Shown: piece after piece, positions 41,161 to 49,597 of the stretch
How positions within the stretch are numbered: position 1 is the stretch's first letter
Layout of the letters: every line of letters starts with the position of its first letter
NCBI GenBank assembly: GCA_947463095.1
Contig: CANHRE010000009.1
Coordinates: 1-51,506, forward strand
Length of the DNA stretch: 51,506 nt
DNA from: Flavobacteriales bacterium
Lineage (GTDB): Bacteria > Bacteroidota > Bacteroidia > NS11-12g > UBA955
Direction: 5' to 3'
Notes under the pieces: generated by a model
Database searches by the model: none
Told to the model about the DNA's origin: nothing
Seen by the model: the letters and a program-made list of their open reading frames with translations, nothing else
Translations under genes and position numbers: made by a program

Positions 41161-41523
41161 ATGAATCCGTCCAGCTACCTGCCCATCGTATTGCAAACTG
41201 CCGCAGCATTAGGTTTTGTGGTAATGGTACTTGTGTTGACCCACCTGATTGGGCCATCAAGGAAAACCGCCGCGAAACAGGAGAATTTCGAATGTGGAAT
41301 CGAATCCACGGGCAATGCCCGATTCCCGGTTTCGGTAAAATATTTCCTGACGGCAATCCTCTTTGTTCTTTTTGACGTAGAGGTCATCTTCTTCTATCCC
41401 TACGCGGTGAATATGAAGGACATGGGCTGGGAAGGATTTTGGGCAGTGCTGATGTTCGTCGCCTTCTTTATGGTAGGGTTCTTCTACGTGAAGAAGCGCG
41501 GAGCCCTGGAATGGGAGCGATAA
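41161..41523 (+). CDS. nuoA: NADH-quinone oxidoreductase subunit A
   Basis: The 120-residue protein has three membrane segments and the conserved loop [19 protein letters not shown], then [13 protein letters not shown]. NuoA is a small membrane subunit next to the quinone-binding region of complex I. The ATG at 41161 opens [19 protein letters not shown]; an in-frame start at 41125 would overlap the promoter. It starts the operon, and nuoB follows after 13 nt. Confidence 0.95.
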   Translation: MNPSSYLPIVLQTAAALGFVVMVLVLTHLIGPSRKTAAKQENFECGIESTGNARFPVSVKYFLTAILFVLFDVEVIFFYPYAVNMKDMGWEGFWAVLMFVAFFMVGFFYVKKRGALEWER

Positions 41524-41536
41524 TTCAAAGGCCTGC

Positions 41537-42094
41537 ATGAATGAACATACATCGTTTATGGTAAAAATCGGAGAAAAACCTGAAGGAGTGGAAGGCCAAG
41601 GCTTTTTTGCCACCAGCCTTGACAAAGTAATCGGACTTGCACGTGCCAATTCACTCTGGCCACTGCCTTTTGCCACCTCCTGCTGCGGCATTGAGTTTAT
41701 GGCAACCATGGGATCTAACTATGACCTGGCGCGCTTCGGCAGTGAACGCCTTAGCTTTTCCCCCAGGCAGGCCGACCTGTTGATGGTTATGGGCACCATA
41801 GCCAAAAAAATGGGGCCGGTGCTCAAACAGGTTTATGACCAGATGGCCGAACCTAAATGGGTGCTTTCAGTGGGTGCCTGTGCCTCCAGCGGCGGAATCT
41901 TTGATACCTACAGCGTATTGCAGGGCATTGACAGAATTATCCCAGTGGATGTGTACGTGCCTGGCTGCCCTCCTAGACCCGAGCAAATTATTGAAGGAGT
42001 GATGAAAATTCAGGAGCTTGTGAAAAATGAAAGCCTGAGGCGCCGCCATTCCGAAGAATACAAACGCATGCTGGAAAGCTATAACCTAACCTAA
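41537..42094 (+). CDS. nuoB: NADH-quinone oxidoreductase subunit B
   Basis: The 185-residue protein holds the ligands of terminal cluster N2: C49 and C50 in [10 protein letters not shown]114 in VGACASSGG and C143 in [10 protein letters not shown]2 passes electrons to quinone at the junction with the membrane arm. NuoB is a peripheral-arm subunit with no membrane helix. nuoC begins 2 nt after its stop. Confidence 0.97.
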   Translation: MNEHTSFMVKIGEKPEGVEGQGFFATSLDKVIGLARANSLWPLPFATSCCGIEFMATMGSNYDLARFGSERLSFSPRQADLLMVMGTIAKKMGPVLKQVYDQMAEPKWVLSVGACASSGGIFDTYSVLQGIDRIIPVDVYVPGCPPRPEQIIEGVMKIQELVKNESLRRRHSEEYKRMLESYNLT

Positions 42095-42096
42095 GC

Positions 42097-42603
42097 ATGA
42101 CCAACAACCAACATCAACAGGTTCTTGATGCTTTGCAGCAACGATTCGGCGCTGATTTAGGCTCCGTTTCCGAACCCTATGGATTGCTTACCGTAGAAAT
42201 TCCGGCAACACGCATCCTCGATGTGCTTGACTTCCTGAAAAATCACGAGCAACTGCGCCTGGACTTTCTCACAGATCTTTGCGCAGTGCATTATCCCGAA
42301 GATCCGGGTCGCGAAATTGCGGTTGTGTATCACCTGCACAGCATGGTCCACAACATCAGGCTCAGGTTGAAAGCCTTTCTTCCCATCAGCAATCCTGAAA
42401 TTGCCTCTGCTACAAAACTGTACAGTGCTGCAAACTGGATGGAAAGAGAAACTTATGACTTCTACGGGGTTTTATTTACAAACCACCCTGATTTGCGCCG
42501 AATCCTGAATATGGATAGCATGGACTATTTCCCGCTCAGGAAAGAATATGCGCTTGAAGATGAAACAAGAAACGATAAGGACGATCGCTTTTTCGGACGA
42601 TGA
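42097..42603 (+). CDS. nuoC: NADH-quinone oxidoreductase subunit C
   Basis: The 168-residue protein is a stand-alone 30-kDa subunit, not fused to NuoD as in E. coli. It has FLTDLCAVHYPED, VYHLHSMVHNIRLRLKAFLP and the conserved ANWMERETYDFYGVLFTNHP, ending in FPLRKEYALEDE. It is structural, sits by NuoB and NuoD, and carries no cluster. Its last 4 nt overlap nuoD (ATGA). Confidence 0.96.
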   Translation: MTNNQHQQVLDALQQRFGADLGSVSEPYGLLTVEIPATRILDVLDFLKNHEQLRLDFLTDLCAVHYPEDPGREIAVVYHLHSMVHNIRLRLKAFLPISNPEIASATKLYSAANWMERETYDFYGVLFTNHPDLRRILNMDSMDYFPLRKEYALEDETRNDKDDRFFGR

Positions 42604-43820
42604 GTGAACTGAACATACGCAACGGAGCTCAACTGGTTAGCTCAGAAACCATTGACGGCGAAATTGCCGTTCTGAACCTGGGCCCCACGCATCCCGCTAC
42701 ACATGGGGTGTTTCAAAATATATTGAAGGTTGACGGGGAGCGCATCCTCGAAGCTGAGCCTACCATCGGTTACATCCATCGCGCCTTTGAAAAGCTCGCA
42801 GAAAGACGCCCCTACAACCAGATTACACCCATCACCGACCGACTGAACTATTGCTCATCGCCCATCAACAACATGGGATGGCATATGACGGTCGAAAAAT
42901 TAGCCGGTATTGAAGTGTCAAAACGCGTGGACTACATGCGCGTAATAATCATGGAACTTGCGCGCATCGCTGACCATCTGGTATGCAATAGCGTAGTTGG
43001 GGTTGATACCGGTGCATTGACCGGGTTTACATATATGTTTCAGGAGCGGGAACGCATCTATGAAATGTTTGAAGCCGTTTGCGGGGCCCGCCTTACCACC
43101 AATATTGGCCGCATCGGAGGCTTTGAACGGGATTTCCCAGAAGAATTTAAACGTAAACTGGATGATTTCCTGAAGACATTCCCTAAAAATTTCGATGAAT
43201 TTGACAGCCTTGTTACCCGCAACAGGATTTTTATGGATCGGGTTATTAAAGCAGGACCCATTGCCGCCGAACGAGCCCTTAACTACGGATTCACTGGTCC
43301 TAACCTCAGGGCAGCAGGTGTGGATTATGATGTTCGGGTAATGAACCCCTACAGCAGCTACCAGGATTTCGAATTCATCATCCCGGTGGGAAAAGATGGT
43401 GATACCTACGACCGCTTTATGGTTCGCCAGCATGAAATCCGCGAAAGCCTGAACATCATACGCCAGGCGCTGGATAATATGCCGGCTGGGAAGCATTATA
43501 CGGAAGTTCCCGATTACTACCTGCCTCCCAAAGACGAGGTATATAAAAGTATGGAAGCGTTAATCTATCACTTCAAAATTGTGATGGGCGAAACACCCAT
43601 ACCTGCAGGAGAAGTGTACCACGCCGTTGAAGGAGCAAATGGAGAACTTGGTTACTACCTCATCAGCGATGGCGGTAGAACACCCTATCGTCTGCACTTC
43701 CGCAGGCCTTGCTTCATTTACTATCAGGCCTATCCTGAAATGATTCAGGGAAGCCTGCTGAGCGATGCCGTATTGACCATGAGCAGCATGAACGTAATTG
43801 CAGGAGAACTCGATGCCTGA
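42600..43820 (+). CDS. nuoD: NADH-quinone oxidoreductase subunit D
   Basis: The 406-residue protein is the 49-kDa subunit, related to [NiFe] hydrogenase large subunits but without their metal cysteines. It has LGPTHPATHGVFQ, the family start, GYIHRAFEKLAE and the C-terminal SLLSDAVLTMSSMNVIAGELD. It forms the quinone pocket with NuoB. It overlaps nuoC by 4 nt and nuoE by 8 nt, so the three should be translationally coupled. Confidence 0.97.
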   Translation: MSELNIRNGAQLVSSETIDGEIAVLNLGPTHPATHGVFQNILKVDGERILEAEPTIGYIHRAFEKLAERRPYNQITPITDRLNYCSSPINNMGWHMTVEKLAGIEVSKRVDYMRVIIMELARIADHLVCNSVVGVDTGALTGFTYMFQERERIYEMFEAVCGARLTTNIGRIGGFERDFPEEFKRKLDDFLKTFPKNFDEFDSLVTRNRIFMDRVIKAGPIAAERALNYGFTGPNLRAAGVDYDVRVMNPYSSYQDFEFIIPVGKDGDTYDRFMVRQHEIRESLNIIRQALDNMPAGKHYTEVPDYYLPPKDEVYKSMEALIYHFKIVMGETPIPAGEVYHAVEGANGELGYYLISDGGRTPYRLHFRRPCFIYYQAYPEMIQGSLLSDAVLTMSSMNVIAGELDA

Positions 43821-44319
43821 TCAACACAACCACCCGGAATCTCAGCTGCAATTCAGCGATGAAACCCTCAAGCTGATTGCAACCCTGACTGCACAATATC
43901 CCGATGGGAAGCAAAAAAGCGCCTTGCTGCGTGTATTGCATCTGGCCCAACTGGAATTTGGCTGGCTCTCAGCGCCCGTCATGGACTATGTAGCTAGATT
44001 GCTGCATATTCAGCCTGTAGAAGTGTATGAAGTGGCAACGTTCTACTCCATGTACGATACCAAACCCGTGGGCAAGGTGAAACTGGAAGTATGCCGCACT
44101 GGCCCCTGTATGATTGAAGGGGCTGAGAAAATTGTAAGCTACATCGAACAAAAGCTGGGTATCAAGGATGGTGAAACTACCGCCGATGGCCGCTTTACCC
44201 TGAAAACAGTGGAATGCCTGGGTGCCTGTGGCTACGCCCCAATGATGCAGGTTGGTGAACACTACCATGAACATCTTACTGAAGAAAAAATAGACCGGTT
44301 TATCGCTGACAACGCATGA
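43813..44319 (+). CDS. nuoE: NADH-quinone oxidoreductase subunit E
   Basis: The 168-residue protein is the 24-kDa subunit with a thioredoxin-like fold and cluster N1a, ligated by C94, C99, C135 and C139 (CRTGPC and CLGAC). The ATG at 43813 is chosen because AGGAG lies 6 nt before it; an in-frame ATG at 43798 would add five residues and overlap nuoD further. N1a lies beside the FMN in NuoF. The next gene is not nuoF but an exported protein whose start overlaps the nuoE stop by 4 nt. Confidence 0.95.
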   Translation: MPDQHNHPESQLQFSDETLKLIATLTAQYPDGKQKSALLRVLHLAQLEFGWLSAPVMDYVARLLHIQPVEVYEVATFYSMYDTKPVGKVKLEVCRTGPCMIEGAEKIVSYIEQKLGIKDGETTADGRFTLKTVECLGACGYAPMMQVGEHYHEHLTEEKIDRFIADNA

Positions 44320-44828
44320 TGAGAACCTTATTCTATACTGCATGTGCATGCATGGCTGTGGCATATGCCCCTGCTGCCAAGGCACAACTGGCAATCGAAG
44401 TAGATCCCTCAGCCAAAACCTGGTCTCTGAACGGAACCACCTTTACCAGTAAAACCAAATCTACCGACGTATTGAATGCCCTCGGTGGCGCTAACCGCAC
44501 CATTGAAGCAGCCAACCGCACCCAATATATTTTCGACAGCCTGGGTGTGGTGGTGGAAGTAAGCGAAGGAAATATAGCTGTGCGTGTGTTTCTTGGTCAG
44601 TCCATCCGCGCAACAGAACCGTTAAAAAAATACACCGGAAGTATGAAAATTGCCGGTGCAAGCATTACCGCCGCACTGAACCTGGGTGAGGTAAAAGCCA
44701 GAACTCCCGGTATTGCCTGGACTGATCTGATGGGCAAAGGACTCATGTATTCAGGCAAAGGACTGATGCTGATGGTTGATACACGATCCGGGAAAGTGAA
44801 CGACGTTGGATTCGGATTTACCAAATAA
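44316..44828 (+). CDS. Small exported protein of unknown function inside the nuo operon
   Basis: The 170-residue protein is not a complex I subunit. It has a clear signal peptide (MMRTLFYTACACMAVAYAPA, cleavage near AKA/QL) and a soluble body with TWSLNGTTFTSKTKSTDVL, LNALGGANRTIEAANRTQY and IFDSLGVVVEVSEGNIAVRV. A pattern of this sort (short strand, L-x-x-L-G-x-x-x-R, then Y-x-x-D-x-L-G) recalls the DUF7738-type small proteins, from memory and not checked. The mature protein has no cysteine or metal motif. Its ATG overlaps the nuoE stop (ATGA), and nuoF begins 17 nt after its stop, so it must be made with complex I. It should be periplasmic, where it could meet only the periplasmic face of the membrane arm. 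Confidence 0.72.
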   Translation: MMRTLFYTACACMAVAYAPAAKAQLAIEVDPSAKTWSLNGTTFTSKTKSTDVLNALGGANRTIEAANRTQYIFDSLGVVVEVSEGNIAVRVFLGQSIRATEPLKKYTGSMKIAGASITAALNLGEVKARTPGIAWTDLMGKGLMYSGKGLMLMVDTRSGKVNDVGFGFTK

Positions 44829-44845
44829 ACATTACGCTGACCGCA

Positions 44846-46198
44846 ATGAAACGCAAGTTGTTGATTGATAAAGCCGGAGTTCCGGGCATTGCTTCCTACG
44901 AAGTGTACCGCAGGGAAGGTGGCTACCGATCGGTGGAAAAAGCACTGAAGTCCATGTCGCCCGATGATGTGGTGGAAGAAGTTAAAAAGTCAGGTCTGCG
45001 CGGTCGCGGCGGTGCCGGATTTCCTACGGGCATGAAATGGAGCTTTCTGGCAAAACCGGAAGGCGTTCCGCGTTACCTTCTGTGCAATGCCGATGAAAGT
45101 GAACCAGGTACCTTCAAGGATCGATACCTGATGGAACATATCCCTCATCTGCTCATCGAAGGCATGATTGTTTCCAGTTACGCCCTGGGTGCTAATACAT
45201 CGTATATTTACATTAGAGGTGAATACATGTGGATCCTCCACATTCTGGAGCGTGCCATCGCCGAAGCATATCAAGCAGGTTGGCTCGGTAAAAACATAAT
45301 GGGGTCCGGATATAATCTGGATCTGCACGTGACCCCCGGAGCCGGTGCTTATATCTGTGGTGAAGAAACAGCCCTGATTGAAAGCCTCGAAGGTAAAAGA
45401 GGTAATCCCCGGATTAAGCCGCCCTTTCCCGCTGTTAAAGGATTGTGGGGCTGTCCCACCGTGGTGAATAATGTAGAAACGATAGCGGCCGTGGTCCCCA
45501 TTGTAAATGATGGTGGCGATGAATATGCTAAAATCGGTATTGGACGATCAACAGGCACTAAATTAATATCCGCCTGCGGAAATATCCAAAAACCGGGTGT
45601 ATATGAAATTGAATTGGGACTTTCAGTGGAAGAGTTTCTATACAGCGATGAGTATTGTGGTGGAATGAAAAACGGTAAGCAGCTGAAAGCTTGTGTACCC
45701 GGTGGATCTTCTGTTCCCATTTTGCCTCATTTCCTGGTTACAAAAACCGCTCAGGGTGAATCTCGCCTGATGAGTTACGAAAGTTTGGCCGATGGAGGGT
45801 TTCAAACCGGTTCTATGCTCGGTTCAGGTGGATTTATCGTGTACGACGAAGATCAGTGCATTGTAAGAAATACCTGGAACTTTACTCGATTCTACCATCA
45901 CGAAAGCTGCGGCCAGTGCAGTCCCTGCCGGGAAGGTACCGGTTGGATGGAAAAAGTGCTTCATCGCCTCGAATATGGACATGGAAAACAGGAGGATATT
46001 GACCTGCTGTGGGATATACAGGCAAAAATTGAAGGCAATACCATTTGTCCGCTAGGTGACGCTGCAGCATGGCCAGTGGCCAGCGCCATACGCCACTTCA
46101 GAGAAGAATTTGAATGGCATGTGAATGAATCCAAATTGTCGCAACAGCGCAACTACGGACGTGTTTCCGAGAAAACTTTTGTGAACGCAACTGCTTGA
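44846..46198 (+). CDS. nuoF: NADH-quinone oxidoreductase subunit F
   Basis: The 450-residue protein is the NADH-oxidising 51-kDa subunit: LRGRGGAGFPTGMKWSF binds FMN, LLCNADESEPGTFKDR and GAGAYICGEETALIESLEG are the NADH/FMN segments, and ESCGQCSPCREGTGWMEK plus a later cysteine in NTICPLGDAAAW hold cluster N3. It passes electrons from NADH to NuoE and NuoG. It begins 17 nt after the exported gene and 21 nt before nuoG. Confidence 0.97.
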   Translation: MKRKLLIDKAGVPGIASYEVYRREGGYRSVEKALKSMSPDDVVEEVKKSGLRGRGGAGFPTGMKWSFLAKPEGVPRYLLCNADESEPGTFKDRYLMEHIPHLLIEGMIVSSYALGANTSYIYIRGEYMWILHILERAIAEAYQAGWLGKNIMGSGYNLDLHVTPGAGAYICGEETALIESLEGKRGNPRIKPPFPAVKGLWGCPTVVNNVETIAAVVPIVNDGGDEYAKIGIGRSTGTKLISACGNIQKPGVYEIELGLSVEEFLYSDEYCGGMKNGKQLKACVPGGSSVPILPHFLVTKTAQGESRLMSYESLADGGFQTGSMLGSGGFIVYDEDQCIVRNTWNFTRFYHHESCGQCSPCREGTGWMEKVLHRLEYGHGKQEDIDLLWDIQAKIEGNTICPLGDAAAWPVASAIRHFREEFEWHVNESKLSQQRNYGRVSEKTFVNATA

Positions 46199-46219
46199 TA
46201 AATAAAAGATTAAAGGCTA

Positions 46220-47170
46220 ATGGCTAAAGTAACCATAGATGGGCATACCATTGAAGTTCCAGACGGTACAACCATCCTGAATGCAGCCCGCATGATTGGC
46301 GGAAACATTGTTCCTCCTGCAATGTGCTATTACAGTCCACTGAAAGGCAGTGGAGGCAAATGCCGCACCTGTTTGGTGGAAGTAAGCAAAGGGAGTGAAA
46401 AAGATCCGCGACCCATGCCAAAACTGGTAGCCAGCTGTTCTACGCCGGTGATGGATGGAATGGAGGTGAAAAACACCAGCTCTCCAAGAACCCTTGAAGC
46501 CAGAAAAGGGGTGGTTGAATTTTTGTTGATCAATCACCCTTTGGATTGCCCAGTTTGCGACCAGGCCGGTGAGTGCCACCTGCAGGATTTGGCGTTTGAA
46601 CATGGCGCAGCCAAAACTCGTTACGAATTTGATCGCAGAACCTTCGACAAAATCGACATAGGTCCTTACATCAAATTGCACATGACTCGTTGCATTTTAT
46701 GCTACCGCTGTGTGTATACCGCAGATCAAATTACAGGATCCCGCATGCATGGAGTGATGAAAAGGGGAGATGCTTCAGAAATCAGTACCTACATAGAAAA
46801 AGCCATTGATAATGATTTCAGTGGAAACGTGATTGACGTATGCCCTGTTGGGGCCCTAACCGATAAAACCTTCCGCTTTAAAAGCAGGGTATGGTATACC
46901 AAACCGCTGGATGCCCACCGCGAATGCGATAAATGTTGTGGTAAAGCGGTTTTATGGAATGTTGGCGATGAAATATACCGCGTAACGGCCCGTAAAGATC
47001 AGTATGGTGAAGCGGAAGAATTTATTTGCAATACCTGCCGCTTTGAAAAAAAGAGCATGTCCGACTGGATTGTTGAAGGCCCAAGGAAAATTGACCGCCA
47101 CAGCGTGATTTCTGCCAATAAGTATTTTGAACCCGTTCCCGAGCATACACCGCTACTGAATAAAGCCTGA
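46220..47170 (+). CDS. nuoG: NADH-quinone oxidoreductase subunit G, short form
   Basis: At 316 residues this NuoG lacks the whole molybdopterin-oxidoreductase-like domain of the usual 700-900-residue subunit. The electron path remains: 2Fe-2S cluster N1b (C36, C48, C51, C73), the His-Cys3 4Fe-4S site (H106, C110, C113, C119), and a second 4Fe-4S cluster (C158, C161, C164, C208). A further cysteine set, C236, C239, C240, C270 and C273, may bind an N7-like cluster. The frame is intact and ends cleanly 1 nt before nuoH, so it is not a truncated pseudogene. I believe short NuoG is usual in Bacteroidota, from memory. Confidence 0.88.
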   Translation: MAKVTIDGHTIEVPDGTTILNAARMIGGNIVPPAMCYYSPLKGSGGKCRTCLVEVSKGSEKDPRPMPKLVASCSTPVMDGMEVKNTSSPRTLEARKGVVEFLLINHPLDCPVCDQAGECHLQDLAFEHGAAKTRYEFDRRTFDKIDIGPYIKLHMTRCILCYRCVYTADQITGSRMHGVMKRGDASEISTYIEKAIDNDFSGNVIDVCPVGALTDKTFRFKSRVWYTKPLDAHRECDKCCGKAVLWNVGDEIYRVTARKDQYGEAEEFICNTCRFEKKSMSDWIVEGPRKIDRHSVISANKYFEPVPEHTPLLNKA

Positions 47171-47171
47171 T

Positions 47172-48203
47172 ATGGATTCAGCATTGTTAATAGAAAAAAT
47201 CGTTCTGGTATTGGTGATTCTAGGGATTACCCTCCTGATTGCCACCTACAGTACCTATGCCGAGCGGAAAATAGCGGCCTTCCTTCAGGATCGTCAGGGC
47301 CCTAATAGAGCAGGTATTTTTGGCATTTTACAGCCTATAGCTGATGCTGGTAAAATGTTCTTTAAGGAAGACTTGATCCCCGCTGCTTCAGAAAAGTGGT
47401 TGTTCATTATGGGACCGGGTATTGCCATGTTTACGGCCTGTATGACCGGAGCTGCTATACCCTGGGGCACAGAGTTGCATGTTTTCGGTTATACCCTGCA
47501 CATGCAAATCGCTGATATTGATATCGGTATCCTGTACATCATCGGTTTTGTGAGCATGGGGGTTTACGGAATTATGATAGGAGGCTGGGCTTCCAACAAT
47601 AAATATTCACTTTACGGCGCCATCAGGGCCAGCAGCCAGATGATTTCCTACGAACTGGCTATGGGCCTCAGCATTATTGCCGTTGTGATGATGACAGGTA
47701 CCTTGAGCCTCAAGGAAATTGCAGCACAACAGCATGGAATAAACTGGAACATCTGGTACCAACCATTGGGTTTCATCATCTTCTTTACCTGCGCTCTGGC
47801 CGAATGTAATCGGGCTCCTTTTGACCTTCCTGAATGTGATAGTGAACTTATTGGCGGTTACCATACTGAATACTCCAGCATGAAGCTTGGATTTTACCTG
47901 TTTGCAGAATACATCAATATGTTCATTTCTTCGGCTGTAATTGCTACCCTCTATTTCGGTGGTTATAACTTCCCTGGTATGGACTTTATTGAAAGCAGCA
48001 CCTTGCTTGGCTGGCTTCAGTTTGCTACTCTTTTTGCCAAAATATTCTTCTTCATTTTTGTGTTCATGTGGATACGCTGGACGCTTCCGCGCTTCCGCTA
48101 CGATCAGTTGATGCACCTGGGCTGGAAATCCTTAATTCCTTTAGCCATCGTGAATATGCTTATCACCGCCGCGGTGGTATTGCTTAAAAGTAATTCGTTT
48201 TAA
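47172..48203 (+). CDS. nuoH: NADH-quinone oxidoreductase subunit H
   Basis: The 343-residue protein has eight or so membrane helices and the family segments AERKIAAFLQDRQGPNRAG, FFKEDLIPAASEKW, CALAECNRAPFDLPECDSEL and GYHTEYSSMKLGFY. It forms the quinone entry channel and links the peripheral to the membrane arm. It follows nuoG by 1 nt and precedes nuoI by 12 nt. Confidence 0.97.
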   Translation: MDSALLIEKIVLVLVILGITLLIATYSTYAERKIAAFLQDRQGPNRAGIFGILQPIADAGKMFFKEDLIPAASEKWLFIMGPGIAMFTACMTGAAIPWGTELHVFGYTLHMQIADIDIGILYIIGFVSMGVYGIMIGGWASNNKYSLYGAIRASSQMISYELAMGLSIIAVVMMTGTLSLKEIAAQQHGINWNIWYQPLGFIIFFTCALAECNRAPFDLPECDSELIGGYHTEYSSMKLGFYLFAEYINMFISSAVIATLYFGGYNFPGMDFIESSTLLGWLQFATLFAKIFFFIFVFMWIRWTLPRFRYDQLMHLGWKSLIPLAIVNMLITAAVVLLKSNSF

Positions 48204-48215
48204 TGCTCGTGCTTC

Positions 48216-48761
48216 ATGCAACCATTAACCAATAGATCTAAACTGGTAGTCCAAAAGGAAATGACGTTCATGGAACGTATTTACCTGCCGGCAATCCTCA
48301 AAGGAATGGCCATTACGCTGAGCCACTTCTTTAAGAAGAAAAATACCGTACAGTACCCGGAAGTGCAGCGTCCCATTGCGCCGGTTTATCGAGGAAAACA
48401 CGTGTTGAAACGCGATGAACAGGGAAGAGAGCGCTGCACAGCCTGTGGATTATGCGCTGTTGCTTGTCCTGCAGAAGCCATCACCATGGTGGCTGCAGAA
48501 AGAACCAAAGGAGAAGAAAATCTTTATCGGGAAGAGAAATACGCTGCCGTTTATGAAATAAATCAGCTGCGCTGCATCTTTTGCGGATTATGCGAGGAAG
48601 CTTGCCCCAAAGAAGCCATCTTCCTTACCGATGTAATCACACCTGTTGAAACCACCAGGAAGGAATTTGTGTATGGAAAGGATAAGCTGGTTGAACCCTT
48701 GAATCAACGTATAGACGTATCAAAACGGCAATCATGGAGGATGCCGGAACAACAGTCATGA
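48216..48761 (+). CDS. nuoI: NADH-quinone oxidoreductase subunit I
   Basis: The 181-residue protein has two 4Fe-4S motifs, C74-T-A-C77-G-L-C80-x3-C84 and C120-I-F-C123-G-L-C126-x3-C130, holding N6a and N6b. It also has the N-terminal LPAILKGMAITLSHFF segment that attaches it to the membrane arm. A later in-frame ATG (residue 16) could also serve as start. Its last 4 nt overlap nuoJ (ATGA). Confidence 0.96.
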   Translation: MQPLTNRSKLVVQKEMTFMERIYLPAILKGMAITLSHFFKKKNTVQYPEVQRPIAPVYRGKHVLKRDEQGRERCTACGLCAVACPAEAITMVAAERTKGEENLYREEKYAAVYEINQLRCIFCGLCEEACPKEAIFLTDVITPVETTRKEFVYGKDKLVEPLNQRIDVSKRQSWRMPEQQS

Positions 48762-49279
48762 TGAACCAACTTCCGTTTATCATATTCTCTTTCATCGCTA
48801 TTCTGATGGCGCTGGGAACCATTACCGCACGCAATCCAGTGTATAGCGTACTTTGTCTGATCCTTACATTTTTTGCGCTCAGCGGTCATTATGTGCTGCT
48901 GAATGCACAATTTATCGCGGTGGTGAACCTGATTGTTTATGCCGGTGCCATCATGGTATTGTTCCTTTTTGTGCTGATGCTGCTGAACCTGAACAAGGAA
49001 ACCGAACCGGTGAAATCATACCTCTGGCAAATCAGCGGCGCCATAGCAGCAGGACTGGTTCTGGTTACCCTGGCCGGTGCACTGAAGGGTGCTTCGGCAT
49101 ATATGGTAAAAGGGGGCCCTGAAGCAGAAGGCATCGGACTGGTGAAAAACCTGGGTAAGATTCTGTTTTCTGACTTTGTGCTTCCTTTTGAAATTTCAAG
49201 TATCCTGTTCCTCGCTGCTATGGTAGGTGCAGTTTTTATAGGTAAAAGAGAAAAACAGGAGGGAGGCGCCAACTCATGA
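48758..49279 (+). CDS. nuoJ: NADH-quinone oxidoreductase subunit J
   Basis: The 173-residue protein has about five membrane helices with [20 protein letters not shown] and [20 protein letters not shown], the two conserved segments of NuoJ, whose third helix includes the pi-bulge involved in coupling. The ATG at 48758 gives a 4-nt overlap with nuoI; the in-frame ATG at 48734 would overlap nuoI much further. It overlaps nuoK by 4 nt. Confidence 0.95.
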   Translation: MMNQLPFIIFSFIAILMALGTITARNPVYSVLCLILTFFALSGHYVLLNAQFIAVVNLIVYAGAIMVLFLFVLMLLNLNKETEPVKSYLWQISGAIAAGLVLVTLAGALKGASAYMVKGGPEAEGIGLVKNLGKILFSDFVLPFEISSILFLAAMVGAVFIGKREKQEGGANS

Positions 49280-49593
49280 ATGCTGAATCACTGACACCCG
49301 TTGATCAATATATCTACCTCAGCAGCCTGCTGTTCTGCATTGGAATGGCGGGCGTATTGCTGCGCAGAAATGCCATCGTTGTCCTGATGTGCATCGAATT
49401 AATGCTCAACGCAGTAAACCTGCTCTTCGTTAGCCTGAGTACATACATGGGCGATGCGTCTGGTCAGATTTTCGTTTTCTTTATCATGGTCGTTGCTGCA
49501 GCAGAAGCATCGGTGGGTCTTGCCATCCTGGTGATGGTTTATCGAAATACCCGTTCTACCAACATCAGCTTCCTGGACAAAATCAAAAATTAA
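49276..49593 (+). CDS. nuoK: NADH-quinone oxidoreductase subunit K
   Basis: The 105-residue protein has three membrane helices and the conserved glutamates in [14 protein letters not shown] and [14 protein letters not shown], which form part of the proton path. It starts within the last codons of nuoJ and ends 4 nt before nuoL. Confidence 0.96.
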   Translation: MNAESLTPVDQYIYLSSLLFCIGMAGVLLRRNAIVVLMCIELMLNAVNLLFVSLSTYMGDASGQIFVFFIMVVAAAEASVGLAILVMVYRNTRSTNISFLDKIKN

Positions 49594-49597
49594 CGCC

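Noticed and set aside
46220-47170. NuoG as a truncated pseudogene
   Set aside because: The frame is intact, all core cluster ligands are present, and nuoH begins 1 nt after the stop, so the short form looks functional.
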